Position numbers and translations under genes: made by a program. This document shows positions 47,217 to 55,637 of a DNA stretch of 64,000 nt, piece by piece. The first letter of the stretch is position 1. Each line of letters opens with the position of its first letter. The DNA is taken from contig NZ_JAPPTI010000001.1 of NCBI RefSeq assembly GCF_027587025.1, forward strand, positions 992,001 to 1,056,000. The letters run 5' to 3'. The notes below the pieces were generated by a model that made no database searches, had not been told where the DNA came from, and saw only the letters and a program-made list of their open reading frames with translations. The stretch comes from Vibrio sp. LaRot3 (GTDB taxonomy: Bacteria; Pseudomonadota; Gammaproteobacteria; Enterobacterales; Vibrionaceae).

Positions 47217-49499
47217 ATGAACCAACAACTCACCGTCACCAAACGTGATGGCCGTAAAGAAAACATTGATCTAGAAAAACTGCACCGAGTAATCACTTGG
47301 GCGGCTGAAGGTCTAGATAATGTGTCAGTTTCGCAGGTAGAACTAAAAGCTCACATTCAGTTCTATGACGGCATTACTACATCTGACATTCATGAAACAA
47401 TCATCAAATCTGCAGCCGATTTGATTTCTGAAGAAACTCCAGATTACCAATATCTAGCAGCGCGTTTAGCGGTGTTCCACCTACGCAAAAAAGCGTACGG
47501 TCAATATGAGCCACCAACGCTGTTTGATCATGTTTCACGTCTCGTAGACATGGGCAAGTACGACAAGCACATTCTTGAAGATTACACCAAGGCTGAGCTA
47601 GACGAACTAGACGCTTACTTAGACCATAAGCGTGACCTAGACTTCTCATACGCAGCAGTAAAGCAGCTTGAAGGTAAGTACTTTGTTCAAAACCGTGTAA
47701 GCGGTGAAATCTATGAAAGTGCTCAGTTCCTTTACATCTTGGTATCTGCATGTCTGTTCGCTAATTACCCTAAAGAAACGCGCCTTGACTACATCAAACG
47801 TTTCTACGATGCGACATCGACATTTAAAATTTCTCTACCTACACCAATTATGTCTGGTGTACGTACGCCTACTCGTCAGTTCAGCTCATGTGTTCTTATC
47901 GAGTGTGGTGACAGCCTAGATTCAATCAACGCAACGGCTAGCTCAATTGTTCGTTACGTTTCTCAACGTGCTGGTATTGGCATCAACGCCGGTCGTATCC
48001 GTGCGCTGGGTTCTGAAATCCGTGGTGGTGAAGCATTCCACACCGGTTGTATCCCATTCTACAAATACTTCCAAACAGCGGTAAAATGTTGTTCACAAGG
48101 TGGTGTTCGTGGCGGCGCTGCAACTGTGTTCTACCCAATGTGGCATGGCGAAGCTCGCTCGCTAATGGTACTTAAGAACAACCGTGGTGTTGAAGAGAAC
48201 CGTGTTCGTCACATGGACTACGGTGTACAGCTAAACAAACTGATGTACCAACGTCTTGTTGAAGGCGGTAACATTACCCTGTTCTCACCATCTGACGTAC
48301 CCGGTCTATACGACGCATTCTTCGAAAACCAAGCGGAGTTTGAGCGTCTATACGTGAAATACGAAAACGATCCTTCAATTAAGAAAGAGACCGTTAAAGC
48401 GATTGAAATGTTTACCCTTCTGATGCAAGAACGCGCATCAACAGGTCGTATCTACATTCAAAACGTTGACCACTGTAACACGCACAGCCCATTCGACTCA
48501 GAAGTCGCGCCAGTTCGTCAATCTAACCTATGTTTAGAAATCGCACTGCCAACTAAGCCTCTAGCAAACGTAGAAGACGATTCAGGTGAAATCGCTCTAT
48601 GTACTCTATCTGCATTTAACCTAGGTGCAATCAAAGAGCTAGACGACTTTGAAGAGCTTTCAGAACTGGTTGTTCGCGCTCTAGATGCACTGCTTGATTA
48701 CCAAGATTACCCACTACCAGCGGCATACAAGTCGACAATGAACCGTCGTACGTTAGGTGTTGGTGTGATTAACTTTGCTTACTACCTAGCGAAGAATGGC
48801 GTGAAGTACTCGGACGGCAGTGCAAATGGCCTAACACACCGCACTTTTGAAGCGATGCAGTACTACCTACTCAAAGCGTCTGTTGCACTAGCGAAAGAGC
48901 AAGGCAAGTGCCCACTGTTTGAAGAAACAAACTACGCGAAAGGTCTATTGCCAATCGACACATACAAGAAAGATGTTGATCTTGTTTGTGACGAGCCACT
49001 GCACTACGACTGGGAAGAGCTACGTAAAGAGATCATGGAACATGGTCTACGTAACTCAACGCTTACCGCACTAATGCCATCTGAAACCTCTTCACAGATT
49101 TCAAATGCAACTAACGGTATTGAGCCACCTCGTGGTTACGTATCAGTGAAAGCTTCTAAAGATGGCATCTTGAAGCAAGTTGTGCCTGAGTTCACTCAGC
49201 TAAAAGACAACTACGAGCTGCTTTGGGATATCGGTTCTAACGATGGCTACCTACATATTGTGGGTATCATTCAGAAGTTTATTGACCAAGCTATCTCGGC
49301 AAACACAAACTACGACCCTTCTCGTTTCGAGAGCGGTAAAGTGCCGATGAAGAAACTTCTTCAAGATCTGCTGACTGCGTACAAATACGGTGTTAAGACG
49401 CTTTACTACCATAACACTCGTGATGGCGCGAAAGACGACCAAAAAGACGCAGTTCAACCCGCTGATGACGATTGCGCTGGCGGCGGTTGTAAGATCTAA
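47217..49499 (+). CDS. nrdA: Aerobic (class Ia) ribonucleotide reductase alpha subunit NrdA
   Basis: Reduces ribonucleoside diphosphates to deoxy forms with NrdB. 760 aa, as in E. coli. N-terminal ATP-cone (KRDGRKENIDLEKLHRVI) for activity control by ATP/dATP. Active site: Cys of FSSCVLIECGDS, the N-x-C-x-E triad in SNLCLEIALPT and the C-terminal redox pair CAGGGC just before the end. Radical-transfer tyrosines lie in YYHNTRDGAKDD's neighbourhood. Followed by nrdB after a 99-bp gap with two hairpins. Confidence 0.98.
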   Translation: MNQQLTVTKRDGRKENIDLEKLHRVITWAAEGLDNVSVSQVELKAHIQFYDGITTSDIHETIIKSAADLISEETPDYQYLAARLAVFHLRKKAYGQYEPPTLFDHVSRLVDMGKYDKHILEDYTKAELDELDAYLDHKRDLDFSYAAVKQLEGKYFVQNRVSGEIYESAQFLYILVSACLFANYPKETRLDYIKRFYDATSTFKISLPTPIMSGVRTPTRQFSSCVLIECGDSLDSINATASSIVRYVSQRAGIGINAGRIRALGSEIRGGEAFHTGCIPFYKYFQTAVKCCSQGGVRGGAATVFYPMWHGEARSLMVLKNNRGVEENRVRHMDYGVQLNKLMYQRLVEGGNITLFSPSDVPGLYDAFFENQAEFERLYVKYENDPSIKKETVKAIEMFTLLMQERASTGRIYIQNVDHCNTHSPFDSEVAPVRQSNLCLEIALPTKPLANVEDDSGEIALCTLSAFNLGAIKELDDFEELSELVVRALDALLDYQDYPLPAAYKSTMNRRTLGVGVINFAYYLAKNGVKYSDGSANGLTHRTFEAMQYYLLKASVALAKEQGKCPLFEETNYAKGLLPIDTYKKDVDLVCDEPLHYDWEELRKEIMEHGLRNSTLTALMPSETSSQISNATNGIEPPRGYVSVKASKDGILKQVVPEFTQLKDNYELLWDIGSNDGYLHIVGIIQKFIDQAISANTNYDPSRFESGKVPMKKLLQDLLTAYKYGVKTLYYHNTRDGAKDDQKDAVQPADDDCAGGGCKI

Positions 49500-49500
49500 C

Positions 49501-49530
49501 CAATACCCTGCTCTATCTAAAACGGTATTG
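49501..49530. repeat. Inverted repeat just after the nrdA stop
   Basis: CAATACC and GGTATTG form a perfect 7-bp stem around a 16-nt loop, starting two bases after the nrdA stop. No T-run follows. Probably folds in the nrdA-nrdB transcript. Confidence 0.6.
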
Positions 49531-49547
49531 ATTTAAACAGAACTATC

Positions 49548-49578
49548 GCCCCTACCCTTGATTACCAAGTGGAGGGGC
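49548..49578 (+). repeat. Hairpin in front of nrdB
   Basis: GCCCCT pairs with AGGGGC, and inside it CC/GG and CTTG/CAAG extend the stem around ATTAC. The hairpin ends 21 bp before the nrdB ATG and is not followed by T, so it is more likely a processing, stability or translation element than a terminator. Confidence 0.6.
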
Positions 49579-49598
49579 TTAAAAGGAATTGAGGCATC

Positions 49599-50732
49599 AT
49601 GGCTTACAGTACTTTTAACCAAAATAAAAATGACCAACTAAAAGAACCAATGTTTCTTGGTCAATCGGTTAACGTAGCGCGCTACGACCAACAAAAATTC
49701 GAAATCTTTGAGAAGCTGATTGAGAAACAGCTGTCTTTCTTCTGGCGTCCTGAAGAAGTGGATGTATCGAGCGATCGCATCGATTACAACAAACTGCCAG
49801 ATCATGAAAAACACATTTTCATCTCTAACCTAAAATACCAAACGCTGCTTGATTCTATTCAAGGACGCAGCCCGAACGTTGCGCTACTGCCTTTAGTATC
49901 TCTGCCTGAGCTAGAAACTTGGATTGAGACTTGGTCTTTCTCTGAGACAATTCACTCACGTTCTTACACTCACATCATTCGTAACATCGTGAATGATCCA
50001 GGCATTGTGTTTGATGACATCGTAGAAAACGAGCACATCTTAGCGCGCGCTAAAGATATCTCGCACTACTATGACAAACTGATCCAGATGACCAACGACT
50101 ACCACCGTTACGGTGAAGGTACGCATGAAATCGCTGGTGAATCAGTTAAGATCAGCCTATACGATCTGAAAAAGCAGCTGTACATCTGTCTGATGTCTGT
50201 TAACGCACTTGAAGCGATTCGTTTCTATGTGTCGTTTGCTTGTTCGTTCGCATTCGCAGAACGTGAGCTAATGGAAGGTAACGCTAAAATCATCAAGCTA
50301 ATCGCTCGTGATGAAGCACTTCACCTAACTGGCACGCAGCATATGATTAACCTACTGCGTAATGGTCAAGATGACTTTACCTTCATGCAAATCGCAGAAG
50401 AAGCTAAACAAGAGTGTTTTGACTTATTCAAAGCGGCAGCTGAACAAGAGAAAGAATGGGCAGAATACCTATTCAAAGATGGCTCTATGATTGGTCTAAA
50501 CAAAGACATTCTTTGCCAATACGTTGAGTACATTACTAACGTTCGTATGCAAGCCGTTGGCCTAGGTGCTGCTTACCCAGAAGCGACCTCTAACCCAATT
50601 CCTTGGATTAATGCTTGGCTATCTTCTGATAACGTTCAAGTTGCTCCGCAAGAAGCAGAAATTTCATCTTACCTAGTCGGTCAGATTGAAAGTGATGTGA
50701 AAGCAGACGACTTCAAGGACTTCGAACTGTAA
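49599..50732 (+). CDS. nrdB: Aerobic ribonucleotide reductase beta subunit NrdB
   Basis: Carries the diferric-tyrosyl radical used by NrdA. 377 aa. Iron ligands and radical Tyr are recognisable: [19 protein letters not shown] contains an iron-ligand Glu and His with the radical Tyr of the SYTH segment; [11 protein letters not shown] follows; [14 protein letters not shown] holds the later Glu and His ligands. C-terminal peptide [10 protein letters not shown] should dock to NrdA. Its stop overlaps the yfaE start by one base. Confidence 0.98.
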   Translation: MAYSTFNQNKNDQLKEPMFLGQSVNVARYDQQKFEIFEKLIEKQLSFFWRPEEVDVSSDRIDYNKLPDHEKHIFISNLKYQTLLDSIQGRSPNVALLPLVSLPELETWIETWSFSETIHSRSYTHIIRNIVNDPGIVFDDIVENEHILARAKDISHYYDKLIQMTNDYHRYGEGTHEIAGESVKISLYDLKKQLYICLMSVNALEAIRFYVSFACSFAFAERELMEGNAKIIKLIARDEALHLTGTQHMINLLRNGQDDFTFMQIAEEAKQECFDLFKAAAEQEKEWAEYLFKDGSMIGLNKDILCQYVEYITNVRMQAVGLGAAYPEATSNPIPWINAWLSSDNVQVAPQEAEISSYLVGQIESDVKADDFKDFEL

Positions 50733-51010
50733 TGTCTAACATCAAAGTCAACGGTCAAGTTACCATCACTTCTAATGCTTCCAACACTTTATTGGAATCA
50801 TTAGAAAACGCTGGTATTGACGCTGAATACAACTGCCGAGATGGTCATTGCGGTGCATGTCGCTGCAAACTCAAATCCGGAGAAGTTGAATACGTTGGCT
50901 TTGCAATGGCTTATACCCAAGGTGATGAGGTATTACCTTGCGTCACCCGAGCCAAAACAGACGTAGAGCTTGAAGAAGTGGTCTATAAGCTCAAAGAAAA
51001 ACGCGCTTAA
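50732..51010 (+). CDS. yfaE: 2Fe-2S ferredoxin-like protein YfaE (NrdB cofactor maintenance)
   Basis: 92-aa plant-type [2Fe-2S] ferredoxin. The cluster motif is CRDGHCGACRCKL with a fourth Cys in VLPCVTRA. In E. coli YfaE reduces the NrdB diiron centre to maintain and rebuild the tyrosyl radical. Directly coupled to nrdB (TAATG), same order as in E. coli. A terminator follows. Confidence 0.95.
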   Translation: MSNIKVNGQVTITSNASNTLLESLENAGIDAEYNCRDGHCGACRCKLKSGEVEYVGFAMAYTQGDEVLPCVTRAKTDVELEEVVYKLKEKRA

Positions 51011-51030
51011 CCACAACAAGACTTCCTATC

Positions 51031-51059
51031 AAGGCCAGAGTTTAACTCTGGCCTTTTTT
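51031..51059 (+). terminator. Terminator of the nrdAB-yfaE operon
   Basis: 10-bp stem (AAGGCCAGAG with CTCTGGCCTT), TTTAA loop, T6, 21 bp past the yfaE stop. Confidence 0.93.
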
Positions 51060-51128
51060 CTATTTGTATCTTCATACCCATTGGTTAATTCAACTCGTCG
51101 CTCAGCGCATTTACGATAAATATAAGTT

Positions 51129-51147
51129 GATAATGATTACCATTCGT
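51129..51147. promoter_or_regulatory. Fur box upstream of the 184-aa protein gene
   Basis: GATAATGATTACCATTCGT matches the 19-bp Fur consensus GATAATGATAATCATTATC at 14 of 19 positions, including the whole left half GATAATGAT. It ends 42 bp before the ATG, where it could cover a promoter. Iron-dependent repression is expected. Confidence 0.65.
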
Positions 51148-51188
51148 ATAAATTAATCGCTACAACAAAATGCTCAGCGGAGAATCAA

Positions 51189-51743
51189 ATGGAATCATCA
51201 GATATAACTCAACTGCTCATCCCCAAAAGCGAATGGGCAAGCCCAGACCTCTACTTGTATGAAGGTGAAGACAAGCTAAAACTCAATATAGAAGGTGCGT
51301 TGCAATACAGCGGAATTTCGAGTGTTGGTGGATTAGTGCTGGGTTTTAGGTTGGTTCAATACGCCGTTGAGTTAGCTGCGGGCAACCAAATACTGCAACG
51401 TGATGGCATTAGCATCTACACTTCATTTCCAGGCCGTGGTACTCAAGATGCCTTTGAGTACACATGCCGAGCACTACGCGATAAAAGATACTGCTGCGAT
51501 ACCACACTCCACCACCCTGCGGCACAGCTTGGCCAACGCGGGCAGTTCTTGTTTACTCTCAGAGTGAATGAACAAAGCATGGTCATGACACCCGCAGATG
51601 GGTTGCCACAACGTAGTTACTTCGAAGCCGATCGCCATTCAAACGAAAATCATGAAGCGGCACTCAAATGGCGTGATGAAAAGATTAACTTTGCCAACAC
51701 CTTGTTAAGCTTGCCACCAGAAAAGTGCTTAAAAGTCCTATAA
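51189..51743 (+). CDS. Hypothetical protein, possibly FmdE-like, with Fur box
   Basis: 184-aa soluble protein I cannot name. Its plan recalls the FmdE fold: GGLVLGFRLVQYAVELAA resembles the helix after the FmdE GHxCPG motif, GTQDAFEYTCRA the D-x-[IF]-x4-G-C motif, and AQLGQRGQFLFTLRVNEQSMVM the following sheet. The FmdE metal-binding His/Cys of the first motif are replaced by SSVGG, but CRA, RYCCD and a C-terminal Cys remain. The 51129-51147 Fur box suggests an iron-limitation role. Monocistronic; terminator follows. The fold link is tentative. Confidence 0.6.
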   Translation: MESSDITQLLIPKSEWASPDLYLYEGEDKLKLNIEGALQYSGISSVGGLVLGFRLVQYAVELAAGNQILQRDGISIYTSFPGRGTQDAFEYTCRALRDKRYCCDTTLHHPAAQLGQRGQFLFTLRVNEQSMVMTPADGLPQRSYFEADRHSNENHEAALKWRDEKINFANTLLSLPPEKCLKVL

Positions 51744-51749
51744 AACAAA

Positions 51750-51771
51750 AAGCGCGCTGATCAGCGCGCTT
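51750..51771. terminator. Bidirectional terminator
   Basis: A perfect 22-bp palindrome (AAGCGCGCTGA with TCAGCGCGCTT) with A/T runs on each side, between the convergent 184-aa and 89-aa protein genes. Confidence 0.9.
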
Positions 51772-51789
51772 CTTTCAACTGGGTGTCAA

Positions 51790-52059
51790 TTACAGGCTTA
51801 CTTTATTCATTTTGGTTGTGAATCCCATAAGAACGTTGTCTGCTGTTGCAACAGATACCACTTTTCCTGCCACTTCACGACCATCATCATCGAATAACGA
51901 CAATCCGTAGCCCATCTCTTCATCGAGTTGGTTTTCTCGTTTAGCGTTTCGCCAAATAGAGTGCACATCAGAATTTCCCGAGCTAAACGCCTCGCCTAAT
52001 ACCACTTTTTGACTCGCGACTTGATACCACACCAATATTTTCGACTGGGGAAACATCAC
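51790..52059 (-). CDS. Hypothetical protein (89 aa)
   Basis: Small soluble protein without signal peptide or TM, starting MMFPQSKILVWYQVAS. The middle is acidic (NQLDEEMGYGLSLFDDDGREV) and the end contains VATADNVLMGFTTKMNKVSL; alternating hydrophobics suggest a small beta-rich fold. I do not recognise the family. ACAAGGAGGTAG-type RBS sequence lies just before the start. Monocistronic, with a terminator after it and 180 bp of AT-rich DNA before it. Confidence 0.6.
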   Translation of the reverse strand: MMFPQSKILVWYQVASQKVVLGEAFSSGNSDVHSIWRNAKRENQLDEEMGYGLSLFDDDGREVAGKVVSVATADNVLMGFTTKMNKVSL

Positions 52060-52238
52060 TACCTCCTTGTGAGCATTTCTGCGCCAATCAATAGTGTAAG
52101 ATCAATTTCCGTTACATGCAGTCTCAAAACTAAGATTTAATTTTTAATACATAATTATCAGTAAGATAACACTTAGAAGATTTTATTCTAAGCCTCTATA
52201 AGTCGGCGAATAAAACCCTAAAACCCGCGCAAAGATCT

Positions 52239-53486
52239 TCAGTGGCCCGAGCCTAAAATGCTTTGCGGAACATACATTTCTTTCTCTCTGGTCAATGAGC
52301 TATAGTTGGCAAACATGGTACGCCCTGACAAATAGCGGCGAAGCATATCCGCAGCCACCGTAGTAATAACCAAAGCTTGATCATCGCGACTATAGGTGCG
52401 ATTGAAGGTTAATGTTTGCCCCCATTCTCCTTCGGGTGTCGCTAAAGCCACTGTAAAGCTGCGATTCAGCAAGCGACCAGAAACTATCGCAATATCCGTG
52501 GCACATTTATCTCTCGTCGCCCCAGCTAGCGCAAATGCTTCAGCCAACGCATCATTCTCATTAGCGCCAACTTCCACCTGACCACCTAATACCCATCCGT
52601 GGCCACAGTACTCTGCCGAACGTTCATCTGAATGAAGCCAACATGCCAACTGACCAAGAGTAGAGCGTTCAGCAATCGCAATAGATTGCTTACGTTCTGA
52701 TATAAGATGACCAACGTGAGACTGCATTGGCTCATCGACACTGACGACATTTGGCTCAATCAATTTGAAGATCAACTGCATCAGCTTAAGACGAGTATCT
52801 AGATCCCCTTTCGGGCCAAATAGCTTTACTTCAATATATGGCAGGTATGAGCGATAACCTAGCGAGTAGCCTTCTGGCAACTGCACCTTATCAAGTTTGT
52901 CCGATAGTGCCGATTCAGACGTACCAAACGTGTAAAGGCGACTGCAATCTAATCCCTTAACGTCGCGATATTGCTGCGCGAGATCAGGCAATATTTGCTC
53001 CGATACCATGCGCTTAAACTCGCTCGGTACACCCGGAGTAAAATAGAACGCGCAGTCGTTAATCATCACTTTAAAACCACACGCAGTACCGATTGGATTG
53101 TCGATAAATGCCGCCCCTTCCGGCAACATCGCTTGCTTACGATTACTTTCTGGCATGGTGACACCACGAGCAGCAAAAAACTCTTTTAACCTTTCAAGCC
53201 ATTGCTCATGAAGTATTAAAGGAACATCCGCTGCATTGGCAGCCGCTTCTGCACTCACATCGTCGCTGGTTGGCCCAAGTCCGCCATTAACCACGACAAC
53301 GTTGTTGTTAAAGCTAAGCATGAGCAACTCTTCAGTCAGTGCACCTAAGGTATCACCGACAGTACTTCGCTTGGTCAACGCAAAGCCTTTTTGGAAAAAC
53401 TGTTCTGATAGCCATGCTGCGTTAGTGTCTACAATGTCACCGTGAAGGACTTCTTCACCTGTGCTCAACATTGCGATTTTTAACAT
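52239..53486 (-). CDS. CinA-like protein with degenerate deamidase domain (YfaY type)
   Basis: 415-aa protein. Residues 1-170 form the CinA N-terminal (molybdopterin-binding-like) domain: AMLSTGEEVLHGDIVDTNAAWLSE, then VVVNGGLGPTSDDVSAEA and GVPSEFKRM. The C-terminal part aligns with the CinA/PncC NMN-deamidase domain, but the catalytic AESCTGG is AERSTLG here, replacing the nucleophilic Ser with Arg. Like E. coli YfaY, it probably lacks deamidase activity; ADP-ribose pyrophosphatase activity of the N-terminal domain is possible. Confidence 0.88.
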   Translation of the reverse strand: MLKIAMLSTGEEVLHGDIVDTNAAWLSEQFFQKGFALTKRSTVGDTLGALTEELLMLSFNNNVVVVNGGLGPTSDDVSAEAAANAADVPLILHEQWLERLKEFFAARGVTMPESNRKQAMLPEGAAFIDNPIGTACGFKVMINDCAFYFTPGVPSEFKRMVSEQILPDLAQQYRDVKGLDCSRLYTFGTSESALSDKLDKVQLPEGYSLGYRSYLPYIEVKLFGPKGDLDTRLKLMQLIFKLIEPNVVSVDEPMQSHVGHLISERKQSIAIAERSTLGQLACWLHSDERSAEYCGHGWVLGGQVEVGANENDALAEAFALAGATRDKCATDIAIVSGRLLNRSFTVALATPEGEWGQTLTFNRTYSRDDQALVITTVAADMLRRYLSGRTMFANYSSLTREKEMYVPQSILGSGH

Positions 53487-53822
53487 AATTTTTCCTTTAA
53501 ATTCGACGTAACCATAAATATAATCGGTACGCTGTTTGCCAATCGCTTGGTCAAATATGGAGCATAAAACCGATCCAATCGTCGTTTAAATCAATTTGCG
53601 GTTTCTATTACCGTTACTTTATTGGATAATTGTGATTTGGATCGTCATAACTGATGCTCTGCTCATTTTTAGATGCTTGTTTCAACACGAATATCTCTAT
53701 TTGAGCAGCAATATTGGCCGTTAAAGTGACCTTTTCGATATTTAACTGCCATAATCCATCTTTACTAGATAATTTTAATACTCATATTTTACTCTTTGAG
53801 TATAAGACTGTGGAGTTTTTCC
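53487..53822. other. Intergenic region between cinA-like and DUF3943 genes
   Basis: About 335 bp separating two divergent genes; AT-rich, with no ORF that has a good start. It must carry both promoters. A TGGAG Shine-Dalgarno lies seven bases before the DUF3943 GTG start. I see no clear operator or stable hairpin. Confidence 0.45.
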
Positions 53823-54722
53823 GTGCTTAATAAAAACATCGCTGCTTTGATGTTGTCACTATCAGCTTGCGCTAACGCTAACACGTTTGATTCGAACCAA
53901 CATATTGAGTTCTCATATACATTGGATCAAAACGAAGACTACAGTCTTTATAACAGCACCTATCACTATTCTCAATCTGCAGATCCATTTGCTTTGAGCT
54001 TAACAGAGGATCAGCTGAAACTCGAAGAACCACCACTACCTAAATACTTGCAAGTTCAAGACCAGCGTGACTGGCAGTACTTAAAAGAGCAGACTTACAC
54101 CGTACTAGGTTTAAGTGTTGCAACCGTGGGTCTAATGACGCTACTACCAGAATCTATCACCAAATGGGATGAAGAAGATCGCGATCTTGGCAACCTAGGC
54201 AAGAAATGGAAAGACAATGTAACAGCGGGTCCAGTATGGGATCGCGATGAGCATTTCCTAAACTACATTGCTCACCCATACTTTGGCGGTGTTTACTACA
54301 CAGCAGCTCGTCACGCAGGCTTTAACGAATTCGACTCATTCCTATACTCTGCTGTGCTCTCTACTTTCTTCTGGGAGTACGGTGTTGAATCGTTCGCTGA
54401 AGTACCATCATGGCAGGATATCGTTATCACACCATTCTTTGGTGCCGTTGTCGGTGAGCTGATGTTTGAAGCAGAGCAAGAGATCGTCGAAACCGGCGGC
54501 GAAGTATGGGGCTCACAAACCATGGGTGGTGTTACCCTATTCTTCCTAAACCCGGTTGGTCATATCCACGGTTGGGTGACGGATGCCTGGGGCGGCAGCG
54601 CTGAATTTCAATTTAGCAGCAAGCCTTGGTTTGGCAATCAAGAAGCGGCGAAATTCGCTCTTGATGCTGGTGCGTCATACGACAGTCAGTTCTACGGTGT
54701 AGAGCTAGAAATCACCTTTTAA
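53823..54722 (+). CDS. DUF3943 domain protein, probable envelope protein
   Basis: 299 aa from GTG 53823, seven bases after TGGAG; an upstream in-frame TTG at 53796 lacks an RBS. A signal peptide (LNKNIAALMLSLSACANANT) shows export; the Cys could suggest a lipoprotein, but no good lipobox is seen. DUF3943 region: a TM-like YTVLGLSVATVGLMTLLPES, then WDRDEHFLNYIAHPYFGGVYYTAARHAG and the FFGAVVGELMFEAEQ segment, ending GVELEITF like an outer-membrane protein. Function unknown. Confidence 0.82.
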   Translation: MLNKNIAALMLSLSACANANTFDSNQHIEFSYTLDQNEDYSLYNSTYHYSQSADPFALSLTEDQLKLEEPPLPKYLQVQDQRDWQYLKEQTYTVLGLSVATVGLMTLLPESITKWDEEDRDLGNLGKKWKDNVTAGPVWDRDEHFLNYIAHPYFGGVYYTAARHAGFNEFDSFLYSAVLSTFFWEYGVESFAEVPSWQDIVITPFFGAVVGELMFEAEQEIVETGGEVWGSQTMGGVTLFFLNPVGHIHGWVTDAWGGSAEFQFSSKPWFGNQEAAKFALDAGASYDSQFYGVELEITF

Positions 54723-54742
54723 TTGGCGATAAATCAAATACT

Positions 54743-54769
54743 AAGCGACGCAATAACGTCGCTTTTTTT
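54743..54769 (+). terminator. Terminator after DUF3943
   Basis: AAGCGACG pairs with CGTCGCTT around CAATAA, followed by a T-run, about 20 bp past the stop. Confidence 0.9.
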
Positions 54770-54867
54770 GTGCTTAAGGTTTGATATTCGATAACTGTCG
54801 TAACGATTAGGTCAAATTCTTGACCTATATCAAACCTTAACTCGCCTCCGCTTCTACACTGAATTTA

Positions 54868-54904
54868 TACCAATAACGACAAGCCATTGTTAACGTTGTT
54901 ATTG
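54868..54904. repeat. TACCAATA-type inverted repeat upstream of the ACT-domain gene
   Basis: CAATAACGAC (54871-54880) pairs with GTTGTTATTG (54895-54904) at all ten positions if one G-U is allowed. The left arm is preceded by TATAC, giving the ATACCAATAAC start seen at 19061. It lies 35 bp before the next start codon. Confidence 0.5.
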
Positions 54905-54938
54905 AATAACGCACCGCGCTTGCATTCAGGAGGCCTGT

Positions 54939-55448
54939 ATGAATACTACTTTCATCGTCAATTTCGTCGGAAAAGCGACCCCTGCAACCATCAAACAACT
55001 TGCCGCTATCACCCATGAAAACGGGGGTAAATGGCTAATCAGCAAAGTGAACTTCATTGAAAATCAAGTCGCTGCAGTGATTAAAATCGAGCTTCCTGAG
55101 GAGAATGCCCAGCTCGTACAAGAAGCGTTTACTGCCCAACCTGAACTACTGGTGAAAATTTCAGATTCAGACAGTGCAAGCCACGATATCGATACCATTT
55201 ACCAAATCCGACTCGATGCCAACGATCGCGCGGGAATTGTTAACGAAATTACCCATGTTCTTGATGGCCAAGGTATCAACATACTGGATATGGATTGCCA
55301 ACGAGTATTCATCGCTGGTGGTGGTGGCGTGAGCTCAAGTTTATTTACCGCCAATATCGCTATGCGATTACCGACTGACATTAAAATTGAAGATGTCGCC
55401 AATGAACTTGAGGCTCTGAGCGAAGATACTCGCGTCATCACAGAATAA
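54939..55448 (+). CDS. GcvR-like ACT-domain protein
   Basis: 169-aa cytoplasmic protein with two ACT domains, about 4-75 (FIVNFVGKATPATIKQLAAITHENGG) and 88-165 (YQIRLDANDRAGIVNEITHVLDGQGINIL, seen in two pieces). This matches the glycine cleavage transcriptional repressor GcvR family, which controls the gcv activator GcvA through glycine binding. GcvA is not nearby. It may be a paralogue with another amino-acid effector. AGGAGG RBS; monocistronic with terminator. Confidence 0.85.
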   Translation: MNTTFIVNFVGKATPATIKQLAAITHENGGKWLISKVNFIENQVAAVIKIELPEENAQLVQEAFTAQPELLVKISDSDSASHDIDTIYQIRLDANDRAGIVNEITHVLDGQGINILDMDCQRVFIAGGGGVSSSLFTANIAMRLPTDIKIEDVANELEALSEDTRVITE

Positions 55449-55475
55449 TTTATAAATCGTACCAATAAAAATATC

Positions 55476-55502
55476 AGGAAGCCGATGGCTTCCTTTTTTT
55501 TG
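55476..55502 (+). terminator. Terminator after the ACT-domain gene
   Basis: AGGAAGCC and GGCTTCCT pair around GAT, followed by a long T-run, 28 bp past the stop. Confidence 0.93.
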
Positions 55503-55637
55503 TCAAAAATTTGCCCAAGTTAACAAAGTCACAATTTCTCCGCAAAACCGTGTTATTTCCTACCAGAATTTATCTAGATAACTCACAAATAGCCATTAAG
55601 TAGTAGATGCTTTCAACGTCATAGCAAGGAGCGAGAC

